From Blastocatellia bacterium AA13 (GTDB taxonomy: Bacteria; Acidobacteriota; Blastocatellia; UBA7656), in NCBI GenBank assembly GCA_003222245.1, contig QHVH01000007.1:186001-250000 (forward strand): a stretch of DNA of 64,000 nucleotides, written 5' to 3'. The notes under the pieces were generated by a model that ran no database searches, had not been told where the DNA came from, and was given only the letters and a program-made list of their open reading frames with translations. This document shows positions 9,884-18,612 of this stretch, piece after piece. Within the stretch, counting starts at the first letter, position 1, and each line of letters opens with the position of its first letter. The translations under genes were made by a program, and so were the position numbers.

Positions 9884-10192
9884 CCTTTTATTCTGGCCGC
9901 GGACCGGTCTCTGGAGTTTGGACATTTGTTCCCGTACCTGATCGAAAGTTCGTGCCTATGTAGGCCTGAAAGGCCGACTATAAAATACCATCAGGGGCAA
10001 GCGCGTAGCGCGCCGCCCCTGGTCACGGCGCGCATACCCTTCTAGCGCTGAAGGCGCGACATAGGCGCTTCGTTGCGGCGCTGGGCAAATACTAACATTC
10101 CCGTTCGGAAACAAATCCTCTCTCGCGCGGCGGGGGTCGATTTCGGCGCCTCGATACTCGAAGCAAGCGCCGCGATCAAGATGCAATGAGAT
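9884..10192. other. Intergenic region dominated by a palindromic repeat element
   Basis: This gap separates the convergent ends of the SBBP ORF and the UbiD gene. It is mostly occupied by the repeat at 9956-10113. The short frames across it translate repeat sequence and are not genes. No T-run terminator was identified for either flanking gene, though the strong stems in the repeat could help 3' end formation. Confidence 0.6.
9956..10113 (-). repeat. REP-like intergenic element with several stems
   Basis: The element contains a small palindrome AGGCCTGAAAGGCC-like at 9962-9975. It also has a perfect 7-bp stem (CAGGGGC at 9992-9998 with GCCCCTG at 10015-10021), whose loop is itself the near-palindrome GCGCGTAGCGCGC. 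A third palindromic block, AGCGCTGAAGGCGCGACATAGGCGCTTCG, lies around 10044-10072. Positions 10043-10091 recur in reverse orientation at 297-343, and 10088-10113 (AATACTAACATTCCCGTTCGG core) resembles 68-95 and 34361-34380. Composite, GC-rich, non-coding and multi-copy features suggest a dispersed intergenic repeat family typical of this lineage. Confidence 0.7.
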
Positions 10193-11641
10193 CTACAGAC
10201 CCAGCTTCGGCCAAAGAGCATCGACACATTCCTTTATTTCTTCAGACATCCTGAGTTCTCTGGGCCACGGACGAGTAAAGCCTTCGGACTTCCACTTGCG
10301 AGTTCCATCGACTCCCATCTTCGATCCGAAATTAGGCAGCCGAGATGAGTGATCCAGTTGATCGACCGGCCCGAGCATAAACTGGATGTCGCGCTCCGGA
10401 TCGATGTTGTTTAGCACCCGCCACGCGACCTCGTTCATCTCCCGCACATCGGTGTCATCGTCTACAACGATGATCGCCTTCGTGAACATGGCTTGCGGCA
10501 GCGACCAGATGCCGTTCATCACCTTGCGCGCGTGACCGGGATAGTCTTTTCTGATCGAGACGATCATCATATTGTGAAACACGCCCGCGAACGGCATGTG
10601 ATAGTCGACGACTTCAGGAAACTGGCGCTGCATCAGCGGCAAAAAGATGCGTTCAATCGCCTCGCCCATCCAGCAGTCTTCCATGGGCGGCTTGCCTACT
10701 ATCGTAGTTTGATAGATCGGGTTCTTGCGGTGTGTTAGGCAGGTTATGTGAAAGACCGGAAAATCATCTTCGAGTGAATAGTAGCCCGTGTGATCGCCGA
10801 ATGGACCTTCTACGCGGCGTTCGCTCGTATCGACGTAGCCCTCGAGCACTATCTCCGCGTTTGCCGGAACCTCCACGTCTACCGTCTCACACTTGACCAT
10901 CTCGACAGGCCTTTCGCGAAGGAAGCCGGCGATCATCATTTCATCGAGATCTTCGGGAAGCGGCAGTATCGCGCAAAACACGGTCACCGGATCAGCGCCG
11001 ATTGCCACCGCTACATCGAGCCTTCCTCCTCCTCCGCGGACCTGAGTACGAAAGTGCTGCGCTCCGTTTTTGTGAATCTGCCAGTGCATACCGGTAGTCG
11101 TCTCGTCGTAGACTTGCATGCGGTACATTCCGCAGTTTCGCTTGCCTGTGTCGGGGTTCTTGCTGAACACGAGAGGCATCGTAATGTAGCGTCCCCCATC
11201 TTCGGGCCAGCATTTTATTATCGGAAAATCGAACAGAGAAAACTTGCCCTCGCGCAGAACTCTCTCTTTACAGGGACCATCTTTAACCATCTTCGGGAAC
11301 ATTTTGCCGAGATCGGCCAGCCTCGGAATCATCTTGATCTTTTCGATCAGGCCTTGTGGACTTTTGACGTCGGTGAGCTCGCTGATTCGTTCAGTAATTT
11401 CGGAGTAGTCGTCGATATCCAGAGCGATCTTCATGCGGTCCCGGCTGCCGAGCGCATTGATGAGCACCGGGATCGAATGGCCTTTAACACTCTCGAACAG
11501 GAGCGCCGGGCCGCCCTGTTTTGAAACCCGGTCAGTAATCTCCGCGATTTCGAGGTCAGAATCGACTTCGGTTTTTATTCGTTTGAGTTGGTGTTTCTTT
11601 TCGAGCGCGCGAATGAATTCTCTCAGGTCTTCAAATGGCAT
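10193..11641 (-). CDS. ubiD: UbiD family decarboxylase
   Basis: This is a 482-residue member of the UbiD family, prenylated-FMN-dependent decarboxylases of aromatic or unsaturated acids, classically 4-hydroxy-3-polyprenylbenzoate in quinone synthesis. The start at 11641 (MPFEDLREF) is chosen because AAGGAA lies about 7 bases upstream; a longer frame from 11686 has no such site. The family cores are visible: 'RNCGMYRMQVYD' with following 'MHWQIHKNGAQH' (metal/prFMN and substrate site), and 'EIVLEGYVDTSERRVEGPFG' with the conserved glutamates. The length is close to E. coli UbiD. The UbiX flavin prenyltransferase is not in this window, so the substrate (menaquinone or ubiquinone precursor, or another acid) cannot be fixed. 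The gene appears monocistronic. Confidence 0.9.
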   Translation of the reverse strand: MPFEDLREFIRALEKKHQLKRIKTEVDSDLEIAEITDRVSKQGGPALLFESVKGHSIPVLINALGSRDRMKIALDIDDYSEITERISELTDVKSPQGLIEKIKMIPRLADLGKMFPKMVKDGPCKERVLREGKFSLFDFPIIKCWPEDGGRYITMPLVFSKNPDTGKRNCGMYRMQVYDETTTGMHWQIHKNGAQHFRTQVRGGGGRLDVAVAIGADPVTVFCAILPLPEDLDEMMIAGFLRERPVEMVKCETVDVEVPANAEIVLEGYVDTSERRVEGPFGDHTGYYSLEDDFPVFHITCLTHRKNPIYQTTIVGKPPMEDCWMGEAIERIFLPLMQRQFPEVVDYHMPFAGVFHNMMIVSIRKDYPGHARKVMNGIWSLPQAMFTKAIIVVDDDTDVREMNEVAWRVLNNIDPERDIQFMLGPVDQLDHSSRLPNFGSKMGVDGTRKWKSEGFTRPWPRELRMSEEIKECVDALWPKLGL

Positions 11642-11764
11642 GCAGGGTTCCTTCTCGTGAATCGAAGGTGAGAAGGTAGCACGCACACGTTGACCTTACA
11701 AACCGTGTAAAACTGTGTATGAGCGTAATGATCTATTAAGGTAGGCTGCTTTTGTTGGTCTAGC

Positions 11765-12343
11765 CTATTGCGCTCCCTGCAGTGGGATGTCTTTGAACAG
11801 GTCGCTTATAGCGAAAGAGAAGCCGGGAAGCAGCGGGCTTGAAAGTAAGTCTGCTTCAAACAAAGCGGCGCTTAACTGGAGTTGCGCGTTCGACCGCCGA
11901 TAGACTTCAACCTGCCGCCTTCGCCAATCAAGAATCCAGTATTCTTGAACCCCTCTACGCGAATAGAGTTTTAACTTTGCTTCGCGGTCGCGGCGCTCAT
12001 TAACCTGACCGGGCGAGAGCACTTCGACCACAAGCTCAGGAGCGGCGTGCAATTTACCATCGGCTCCAAGAGCAGTAGCGAGACGAGCTTTGCTGATCCA
12101 GATTAAATCGGGTGCTACATCATCGTCGTCGTCAAAAATGATTCCAGGTGCAATGTTGACTTCGCCAGCGCCGGTACTCAGACTCCAGGCTTCCAAGCAC
12201 GTCCCGATCTTGAATCCTATTCGTTGGTGATAGTAGCTTGGCTGTTTCGACACGTGCAGTTCTCCGTCGATGATCTCGTAACGCTTTCCGTCATCGGGTA
12301 AAGCTTCGAGATCCGCCGATGTCCAGCGCCTCGATACAGTCAT
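11765..12343 (-). CDS. Uma2 family protein (PD-(D/E)XK nuclease fold)
   Basis: This 192-residue protein fits the Uma2/DUF820 family: an N-terminal 'T..DLEALPDDGKRYEIIDGEL' motif, a central acidic 'DDDDDVAPDLIWI' strand, the 'APELVVEVLSPG' strand, and 'EYWILDWRRRQVEVYR'. The Asp and Glu in the two middle motifs, with a following basic residue, correspond to the PD-(D/E)XK catalytic layout. The family is predicted to be an endonuclease, but its biological role is unknown. ATG 12343 is preferred because GAGG lies about 8 bases upstream; a GTG at 12352 would overlap that site. It sits alone downstream of the amidohydrolase, with a gap of about 110 bases. Confidence 0.85.
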   Translation of the reverse strand: MTVSRRWTSADLEALPDDGKRYEIIDGELHVSKQPSYYHQRIGFKIGTCLEAWSLSTGAGEVNIAPGIIFDDDDDVAPDLIWISKARLATALGADGKLHAAPELVVEVLSPGQVNERRDREAKLKLYSRRGVQEYWILDWRRRQVEVYRRSNAQLQLSAALFEADLLSSPLLPGFSFAISDLFKDIPLQGAQ

Positions 12344-12453
12344 TTTGTTCACCTCAAGCTGAAGTATCGCAGCATCGATGATTAGCAGCGACGCCGGAGA
12401 GTCTACAACACGCCGGAGAGTCTACACATTGCAAATATACACCGGGAACGGCC

Positions 12454-13851
12454 CTACTTTGCGGCAAGGCTCTTTCGAACTTGATCCCTGTAGTCGTTCG
12501 CTCTTTTTCGAATCAGAAGCTCATCCAGAGTAAGCACACGTCGATTCAACATCAAGACCCGGCCGTTTACAATGACGCTTTCCACATCAGACGCTTTCGT
12601 GGCATAGACAAGATGCGAATAAATGTTATACATCGGAGTCTGGTGTTCACTGTTCATTCCGACGATTATCAGATCCGCGCGCTTCCCAACTTCAAGAGAC
12701 CCGATCTCTTTATCGAGATGGATTGCGCGGGCGCCTTTGATCGTAGCCATTTCGATCGCCTCACGCGCGTTGATCACTGTCGGGTCCTTTGAAATCAGCT
12801 TGTGTAGTTTCGCGGCCGTGTCCATCTCCTCCCACATGCTCAGATCGTTGTTGGAAGCGGCGCCGTCGGTCCCCAAACCTACCTCCACTCCGGCGCGCAG
12901 CATCCTCGGCACGGGCGACGTGCCCGCAGCGAGCTTCATGTTCGACTGCGGACAGTGAGCTACTCCGACTTCCCTGCTCGCAAGCGTCTTAATGTCTTCA
13001 TCCGTCGGCCACACCATATGAGCCGCGATCGTGTGATTATCCAGGAGCCCTATGCGCGCCAGATAAGCCACGGGAGTCGCTCCGTACTTCTCCTGAATCG
13101 TCTTAGTTTCCGCCGAGTCCTCGGCAACATGAATAATGAGAGGGATGTCGTTCCTTCGGGCAAGATCGTGTGTCTGTTTTAGATGATCGGTAGAAACCGT
13201 GTAAGGCGCGTGAGGCGCGATCGCCGGCGTAATAAGCGAATTGCCTTTCCATTTTTTCGCGAACGCTTCGGCATAGGCTATGGCCGCGTCCCAGGTCTTA
13301 TTATCCGGGGCTGGGAAATCGAGAACCGTTTCGCCCAACACTCCTCGCATGCCTGCCTTCACCGTTTCTTCGGCGACTGCGCTCTCGAAGTAATACATAT
13401 CGACATAAGTCGTTGTGCCTCCTCGGATCATTTCGAGGCAGCCAAGTCTCGTTCCCCATCTCACGAACTGTTCGTCGACGTTCTTGGCCTCGGCCGGAAA
13501 GATGTATTTCTGCAACCATTCGGGAAGGAGCAAATCATCCGCGATTCCTCGAAAGAGAACCATCGGCACGTGCGTATGAGTGTTGATCAGGCCGGGCATT
13601 ACTACCTTGCCGGCGGCGTTTATTATTCGCGCGGATTTGAAGCGCGTGTTGATCTCCGCTTTTGCGCCGATTCCGACGATGCGTTCTCCGCGAATAGCGA
13701 CGGCGCCGTTCTCGATAATCCGCGAGGCCGCATTCATCGTAACAACGGTTCCGCCCTGGATGATCAAGTCGGCCCTTTCGACGGCAATGGTCTTGTGAGG
13801 TATTCCGCCGAAAATCGCGACAAGTAGAAGCAGTGCGATGCTCTTCTTCAA
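12454..13851 (-). CDS. Exported amidohydrolase, MTA/SAH deaminase-like
   Basis: This 465-residue metal-dependent hydrolase of the TRZ/ATZ type resembles 5-methylthioadenosine/S-adenosylhomocysteine deaminases. It begins at a TTG preceded by AGGAG (about 13858-13862). An N-terminal hydrophobic segment (residues 4-17) followed by 'KTIAVERADLIIQGGTVVT' looks like a signal peptide, unusual for this mostly cytoplasmic enzyme group. Metal ligands are visible: H92 and H94 in 'NTHTHVP', His in 'IIHVAED', the 'AAHMVW' His, and Asp in 'GLGTDGAASNN'. The C-terminus carries the usual beta-sandwich 'KRADLIIVGM'. It lies in line with udk and cdd, consistent with nucleoside salvage. The substrate is inferred only; related deaminases act on guanine, chlorinated triazines or cytosine. 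Confidence 0.85.
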   Translation of the reverse strand: MKKSIALLLLVAIFGGIPHKTIAVERADLIIQGGTVVTMNAASRIIENGAVAIRGERIVGIGAKAEINTRFKSARIINAAGKVVMPGLINTHTHVPMVLFRGIADDLLLPEWLQKYIFPAEAKNVDEQFVRWGTRLGCLEMIRGGTTTYVDMYYFESAVAEETVKAGMRGVLGETVLDFPAPDNKTWDAAIAYAEAFAKKWKGNSLITPAIAPHAPYTVSTDHLKQTHDLARRNDIPLIIHVAEDSAETKTIQEKYGATPVAYLARIGLLDNHTIAAHMVWPTDEDIKTLASREVGVAHCPQSNMKLAAGTSPVPRMLRAGVEVGLGTDGAASNNDLSMWEEMDTAAKLHKLISKDPTVINAREAIEMATIKGARAIHLDKEIGSLEVGKRADLIIVGMNSEHQTPMYNIYSHLVYATKASDVESVIVNGRVLMLNRRVLTLDELLIRKRANDYRDQVRKSLAAK

Positions 13852-13942
13852 TCCAGTCTCCTGATGCTGTTTTATTTTCTAGGCGCCGTGCTGGAGTGCG
13901 TCCGGCCGGACTCGTGATCTACAAGCAGGGCTTTCGCGCGCG

Positions 13943-14350
13943 CTAACCGACGCCTTCCAGAAAACGCGAGTCGAATGCCTTCGGCAGCAGTTCCTTGATG
14001 CGATAGGTACGCACTTCCCCGCTCAGGTTCGCCGTGACGACCTCCGTATCTTCAGAACCGAATTCCCAAGTCATCTGGCGGCAGCAGCCGCACGGCGGCG
14101 CGACGTCTTCGCTATCGGTCACAACCACAATCTTCGCGATTTCCGACATGCCTTCGCTCACGCCTTTGAATATCGCAACTCGTTCCGCGCACATACTGAG
14201 CCCGTAAGTCGAATTCTCGATATTGCAGCCGGTGAATACCCTGCCGTCGCTTGTCAGAAGCGCCGCTCCTACTTTGAAGTGCGAATAGGGGGCATGAGCG
14301 GATAGCCGCGCGAGGCGCGCTTTTTCAATTAACTCTTCGTCGCTGATCAT
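13943..14350 (-). CDS. cdd: Cytidine deaminase
   Basis: This 135-residue enzyme would hydrolyse cytidine and deoxycytidine to uridine and deoxyuridine in pyrimidine salvage. The zinc site is complete: 'SMCAERVA' supplies the first cysteine and the catalytic Glu, and 'PPCGCCRQ' supplies the paired cysteines. The substrate motif 'FTGCNIENSTYGLS' is also intact, and the length matches homotetrameric CDDs. The gene lies 71 bases downstream of udk on the same strand and 91 bases upstream of the amidohydrolase, so the three probably form one transcript. The last residues are unremarkable. Confidence 0.95.
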   Translation of the reverse strand: MISDEELIEKARLARLSAHAPYSHFKVGAALLTSDGRVFTGCNIENSTYGLSMCAERVAIFKGVSEGMSEIAKIVVVTDSEDVAPPCGCCRQMTWEFGSEDTEVVTANLSGEVRTYRIKELLPKAFDSRFLEGVG

Positions 14351-14421
14351 GACTGCTGCCTTATCTTCTTCGTAATGTCTCGGGCGCTATGTTGCAGGCC
14401 TCATTTGTTTCGGGAGGCGGT

Positions 14422-15066
14422 CTATTGAACGGGCTCCATCTCCGAAACCTGTTCCTCGTAGCGTGCCAGCGTCGAGCGAATCTTGCCGGTGATAAGATCG
14501 ATTCCAACGTCGTTGAAACCGCCTTCCGGAATGATAATGTCCGCGTATCGTTTCGAGGGCTCGACAAACTGAAGGTGCATCGGCCTGACGATGGTCGTAT
14601 ATTGGCTGATGATTGATTCGACAGTGCGGCCGCGCTCGTGAACATCGCGATCAAGACGGCGAATGAATCGAATATCGGCGTCGGCGTCGACAAAAATCTT
14701 AAGATCCATCAGGCCCCTCAACTGAGAATTCGCGAAAACGAGGATGCCTTCGAGTATCATCCCCGGCCGCGGCTCGAGGTGAATAGTTTCCGCTTTGCGG
14801 AAACGCGTAGCGTAGTCATAAATCGGCTGGTCTATCGACTCACCGGCGCGCAGTGCTTCGAGATGATTGATCAACAGCTCGGTGTCGAACGCATCCGGAT
14901 GATCGAAGTTGAATCGATGGCGAAGATCGAGAGGCATGTCGCCGAGGTTTCTGTAATAGGCGTCCTGGGGAAGAAAGACGACGTTCTGCGCTCCAACTTC
15001 GGCTACGATTTTTTTAGCGACCGTAGTCTTTCCAGAACCCGTGCCGCCGCTGATTCCAATAATCAT
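14422..15066 (-). CDS. udk: Uridine kinase
   Basis: This 214-residue P-loop kinase should phosphorylate uridine and cytidine to UMP and CMP, probably with GTP or ATP. The Walker A motif GISGGTGSGKT is at residues 4-14. The nucleoside-binding motif 'DHPDAFD' and the 'PIYDYATRFRK' segment are typical of uridine kinases. 'DADIRFIRRLDRDVHERGRT' forms the lid, and a 'P...FVEPSKRYADIIIPEGG' signature lies near the end. Length and motif spacing match bacterial Udk. Together with the adjacent cytidine deaminase it forms a salvage pair. Confidence 0.95.
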   Translation of the reverse strand: MIIGISGGTGSGKTTVAKKIVAEVGAQNVVFLPQDAYYRNLGDMPLDLRHRFNFDHPDAFDTELLINHLEALRAGESIDQPIYDYATRFRKAETIHLEPRPGMILEGILVFANSQLRGLMDLKIFVDADADIRFIRRLDRDVHERGRTVESIISQYTTIVRPMHLQFVEPSKRYADIIIPEGGFNDVGIDLITGKIRSTLARYEEQVSEMEPVQ

Positions 15067-15138
15067 GCCCGCTCATTTTAGCATCAGCCCGATGCAGCGT
15101 CACACAGCTAATCCTTCGCAAGCAGCTCGCGAGCTGAT

Positions 15139-16626
15139 CTACCCGCCGATGTGAGACCGCTCGGCTGCTTGCCGAGCCTGATCCGCTTCAGGCTTTAGCC
15201 AGAAACCGTCGCGCTCGAGCGCGGCCACCGCCCTGTTGAACTGCTTGACGTAGCCGTCATGGCTCGGATAGAGCGCCTTCAATGCTTCCTGATCGAAAGG
15301 CAGCGTCAGCCCAAACAGGAAGCAGAAGTTCAATTTTCCGGACCCCGCCTGCCCTGCCGGTGAATTAGTTCTGCCGCTCAGGGTCGCGGTCGGAGCTTCG
15401 AGCTCCGGCAGCCGAATGCCGCCCTTCGCGTTGCCGTACTTGTCTCGCGATATCGGATCGGCGGCGGACACATCGTCCAGTTCTATCCGAGGCGATTGCG
15501 GAGGCGCTATTCCGTCACGCACCCAGCGCGCGAGCGCATGCAGGGCCGCCTTTACAACCGCATGATGCGGAGCAGCATTGACCGGATCTTTGCAGCCGGG
15601 CCCCAGATCGAGCGCAGGCGGAGTCTCTACAACCCATCTCGGCACCTCGGCGTGAGCGGCTCCGGCAATCTCCCACTGCCTGAAATGATTGCTCTGATCC
15701 TGACGCGCAAGATGCGAGCGCAGAGTGATCATATCGCCTTCCGTCTGCAGACAGAGTACCGGAACATCCGCGTCGGAGCGCACGCGCGAGTTGGACGGCG
15801 CCCTCCCATCCGGACCGTCGGATAGCGGCGCCGGCAGCGCGCCTCTGCTATGGATCAGGAAGCCGTCATAAGCATGAGCCATGGGATGAATCGCGTTTAT
15901 ATAGGTAACGAGCCGGAAGGCCGATTGAGAGCGGCCCGTAGCAAGGATCTTCCTGGCCTGAAGCGGACCGAGCGGCGACAACTTTGCAGGCCGGCGAATC
16001 GCCTGCGCTGCATGCGAGAAGATATCGTAGGAATAGGCATCGCCTGGATGCGACAGCGATTCGTAGCGGGCCGGATCCCACGCTTTCAGGCCGGTTCGCG
16101 CCGCATTGAGGCCTGCCGCTTGCGCGCCTACGCCGACCCAGACGTATCCCTCTCGAAACAGCTCTTCCTGCATCTGTATAAAGTCGGCCGCGCCTTCCGA
16201 CAGCGCGGTGACGTTGAGCCATTCCATTACCACAATTCCGTTGAACTTGCGTGCGTCGGCCGGCCGTCGCACGAGCATCCTCACCTTGTAATCAGCCTCC
16301 GAAGCCGCTTTGACCGGCCAGACGCCATCGATGTTCCAGGAGCCTTCCTGTGCGAAGGCCGTTGCCTTGCCTCCAAAAAAGTATTCCTCTTCCATATAGC
16401 CGGCGGCCGTCAGATCCTTTGCCGGCGCCGCGCCCCAGGATTGTCCGTGATTCCCGCCGGTGACCGGGCCTGTCAGTACAATCTGTTTTGCATCGCTACG
16501 GCTTTCCGGGAGCCGTTCGGTTACCGGCGCAGAGGCGGCAGACGCAACCGGAATCAGGAACAAGGCAATTGATACAACGCTCGCGATCACTCCTCGTCTG
16601 GTCACAGTCGGCAATGAACTTCTCAT
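15139..16626 (-). CDS. Secreted alpha/beta hydrolase-domain protein
   Basis: This 495-residue protein has an N-terminal basic stretch and hydrophobic segment (about residues 11-31, ending in ASAAS) consistent with a signal peptide. The body matches the large alpha/beta hydrolase group (Abhydrolase_10-like) found in soil bacteria. The nucleophile elbow GRSQSA places Ser233; a 'CLQTEGDM' strand carries the likely acidic residue, and 'EIAGAAHAEVP' the catalytic His. A start at ATG 16626 is supported by AGAGGTGAG just upstream. The substrate is unknown, probably an ester. The gene is separated from udk by 72 bases, and its own leader suggests an independent promoter. Confidence 0.8.
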   Translation of the reverse strand: MRSSLPTVTRRGVIASVVSIALFLIPVASAASAPVTERLPESRSDAKQIVLTGPVTGGNHGQSWGAAPAKDLTAAGYMEEEYFFGGKATAFAQEGSWNIDGVWPVKAASEADYKVRMLVRRPADARKFNGIVVMEWLNVTALSEGAADFIQMQEELFREGYVWVGVGAQAAGLNAARTGLKAWDPARYESLSHPGDAYSYDIFSHAAQAIRRPAKLSPLGPLQARKILATGRSQSAFRLVTYINAIHPMAHAYDGFLIHSRGALPAPLSDGPDGRAPSNSRVRSDADVPVLCLQTEGDMITLRSHLARQDQSNHFRQWEIAGAAHAEVPRWVVETPPALDLGPGCKDPVNAAPHHAVVKAALHALARWVRDGIAPPQSPRIELDDVSAADPISRDKYGNAKGGIRLPELEAPTATLSGRTNSPAGQAGSGKLNFCFLFGLTLPFDQEALKALYPSHDGYVKQFNRAVAALERDGFWLKPEADQARQAAERSHIGG

Positions 16627-16843
16627 TCACTCACCTCTTCTTTGATATCCGCGTTTTGCATTTCATCGGATGCGATGGACAGCTTGCGACACTACTTTCG
16701 GTGAATGTAGATGTCAAGAAAGACTCACGAACAAAACAAGACTCACGAACATGGCGCTTGACTGAAAGCCCCGACGCACTCCGAATGACGATTACGATAT
16801 CGGTATGCGTCGGGGCTATGACAAAGGTGTTGAAACGCTTACA

Positions 16844-18148
16844 TCATTGATTGTCCACGACGTTTTCAATCACGTTCTGTACCGAGGTTGGAACGCTCGA
16901 CAGAAAATTGAATCCGGTGAAGGATTCGATGGCGTGAACGGTAGTGCGGTATTGCCTCCAGTCATTATTTCGTATGCCCTGAGTATTAGGCATATCGATG
17001 GCGATGACGCGAGTCGATGTGCTGACGCGCGCAACATCGTTGCTGCCTTCGGGCAAAACGACGATGACCTTCCACGTGAACGTGGGCACCGCGACGTGGC
17101 CATTCGCGACAGTACCGTTGCTCCCGTCTCCACCCGAGATGATGTACAGCTCGTTGCCAAGACTTATCAGCGACCTGCAGTAATTCTCGAGATCGGCCCA
17201 CGGCCCCTGGTTGTTGTCCGGCGCCTGCGGAATCATATTGCTCATCAGGAACGTAGCCGAGTTATCGGTTATCGTGATCGTTCGGTCGGCTGAGGGACAC
17301 ATATGGCCGCGGTCGAATCCTGAGCCGCTGTAATCAGTCGCCAGAACTCTATACCAACCAGCGGGGAGCGTCGTGTCAGCTCTGAAATCGTTCTGTCGCG
17401 GCGCGCTTCCGAGCCAATTCGCCGACAGATGCCAGCTAACCCAGTTCGGTTCTCCTCGATCCCGGTTGTAGCTCATCGCGTACTGATCCTTGATCATAAG
17501 GAAATTCAAGGGATTGTTGACGTCGGCGATTGCATTGCTCGGGTTGCCAAGTGTCAGGTGTTCCGAATCAGGGGGCGGGTTTGCGCCCTGGTCATCGCTG
17601 ATCGAGATATTGTCGAGGTTGATGCGGTTCGCGCCGCCCGAGACTTTTCTTATCTGGATCCGTACCGGATTGGAAACGTTGACGATGAACGTCGCCGTTT
17701 GAAGACTTGTCGAAGCCGTGTTGATCGTAGCGCCGAGCTTCGAGTAAGCGGCGCCGCCGTCCACGGAGAACCAGAGTTCCCATGAACTGGAGCCATCAGT
17801 TCCAAATACCGCGTGCTGAATCGTAACCGTGCCCGCGCCGGCAAGATCGAACACCATTGAGACGGTTCCGGTGTTGCGGATTCGGGCTGACGCAGCGCCT
17901 GTTCGGCGATCCGTGCTCAGATTGCCGATCAACGCATCATTCATGTTCCACACGCCGCTGCCGAGAGTTACGTTGGCGGATGTGTAGCTGGTCTTTGAGC
18001 CGCTCTCGAAGCCTTCCGTCAGGGTTTGTGCTTGCGCGCTCACGACGGTGTTGGCGACACCGCCGGTTGGCACGCCTAAATGCATCGCTCCAAAGCAGAG
18101 TACAAGCACCGCGATGCAAGAAAGCAGTCGTCTACTTACTATGGACAT
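16844..18148 (-). CDS. Secreted DNA/RNA non-specific endonuclease with N-terminal beta-sandwich
   Basis: The 434-residue product has a signal peptide (residues 1-40, ending near 'VVSAQAQT'). A jelly-roll-like domain follows ('EGFESGSKTSY' to 'NRINLDNISISDDQ', about residues 42-187), then a NUC1-type ββα-metal nuclease domain (about 200-430). The catalytic motif DRGHM is intact with His282, and the metal-binding Asn is likely in 'FLMSNMIPQAPDNNQGPW'. Such enzymes degrade extracellular DNA and RNA for phosphate or defence. GGAGGAAAAG directly precedes ATG 18148. A decayed partial copy of the N-terminal domain lies nearby at 18396-18453. The nuclease assignment is firm; the role is inferred. Confidence 0.9.
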   Translation of the reverse strand: MSIVSRRLLSCIAVLVLCFGAMHLGVPTGGVANTVVSAQAQTLTEGFESGSKTSYTSANVTLGSGVWNMNDALIGNLSTDRRTGAASARIRNTGTVSMVFDLAGAGTVTIQHAVFGTDGSSSWELWFSVDGGAAYSKLGATINTASTSLQTATFIVNVSNPVRIQIRKVSGGANRINLDNISISDDQGANPPPDSEHLTLGNPSNAIADVNNPLNFLMIKDQYAMSYNRDRGEPNWVSWHLSANWLGSAPRQNDFRADTTLPAGWYRVLATDYSGSGFDRGHMCPSADRTITITDNSATFLMSNMIPQAPDNNQGPWADLENYCRSLISLGNELYIISGGDGSNGTVANGHVAVPTFTWKVIVVLPEGSNDVARVSTSTRVIAIDMPNTQGIRNNDWRQYRTTVHAIESFTGFNFLSSVPTSVQNVIENVVDNQ

Positions 18149-18395
18149 TCTTTTCCTCCGGTTTTTTCTTCCTGTCTGGTCAGGGGCTACTTTGTGGCTG
18201 TCGAGTGGGGGCAGACGAGCTTATGCTCTGGTCGTTTCCAGAGTGTGACGCCGTCTTGAATTCTTCTGTAAGCCGCGAGGGCGATTGCGATACGTTACCG
18301 GTCCGCCTGCCTACTGGAGCTTCTACTTGACCGGCATGGTCTCAACCTATCAAATAGCCGGCTCGATTAGAAGCATCTAGAAGCATCGCCTCGTC

Positions 18396-18453
18396 CCGGG
18401 TACGGAACATTGACGGTGAACGTCTCCGTTTAAGAGTCGTTGATGCCGTAATG
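18396..18453 (-). pseudogene. Degenerate fragment of the nuclease beta-sandwich domain
   Basis: This piece aligns by eye with 17659-17725 inside the nuclease gene. Both share AACGTTGACGATGAACGTC-like bases and the following CCGTTT.AAGA segment. Translated on the minus strand it would read like 'TASTTL..' and then, after a single-base deletion, 'FTVNV'. It therefore cannot be expressed and is probably the leftover of a duplicated or lost paralogue. Confidence 0.4.
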
Positions 18454-18528
18454 TATGAAAATCCATTGCCGTAAACAGGCGGTTTCTTAACCCGAGCATT
18501 GCGTAGTCTCCAGGTCCGCAGACCAGTT

Positions 18529-18556
18529 TTGCCCGGTCATTCGCCGGTGATATAAT
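18529..18556 (+). promoter_or_regulatory. Candidate sigma-70-like promoter of the VWFA gene pair
   Basis: A perfect TATAAT lies at 18551-18556, with TTGCCC (four of six matches to TTGACA) at 18529-18534, a spacing of 16 bases. The ATG follows 56 bases downstream at 18613, with GGGAG (18601-18605) as ribosome-binding site. This is consensus matching only. Confidence 0.4.
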
Positions 18557-18612
18557 TCCATCACTTCGGTTCAAGTGGAATATTTACAGTTAGTAATTCA
18601 GGGAGTTTCCTA

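Larger units (their letters stand above)
18149..18612. other. Divergent intergenic region with a gene relic and a promoter
   Basis: This 464-base gap lies between the leftward nuclease and the rightward VWFA genes. It contains no intact gene. The first part is probably the nuclease leader. Positions 18396-18453 are a decayed duplicate of a segment of that nuclease gene. A near-consensus -10 element at 18551-18556 is the likely promoter of the VWFA pair. Confidence 0.55.

Noticed and set aside
9956-10186. Leftward frames across the repeat element
   Set aside because: The translated sequence is repeat DNA, with no ribosome-binding site and no protein-like composition.
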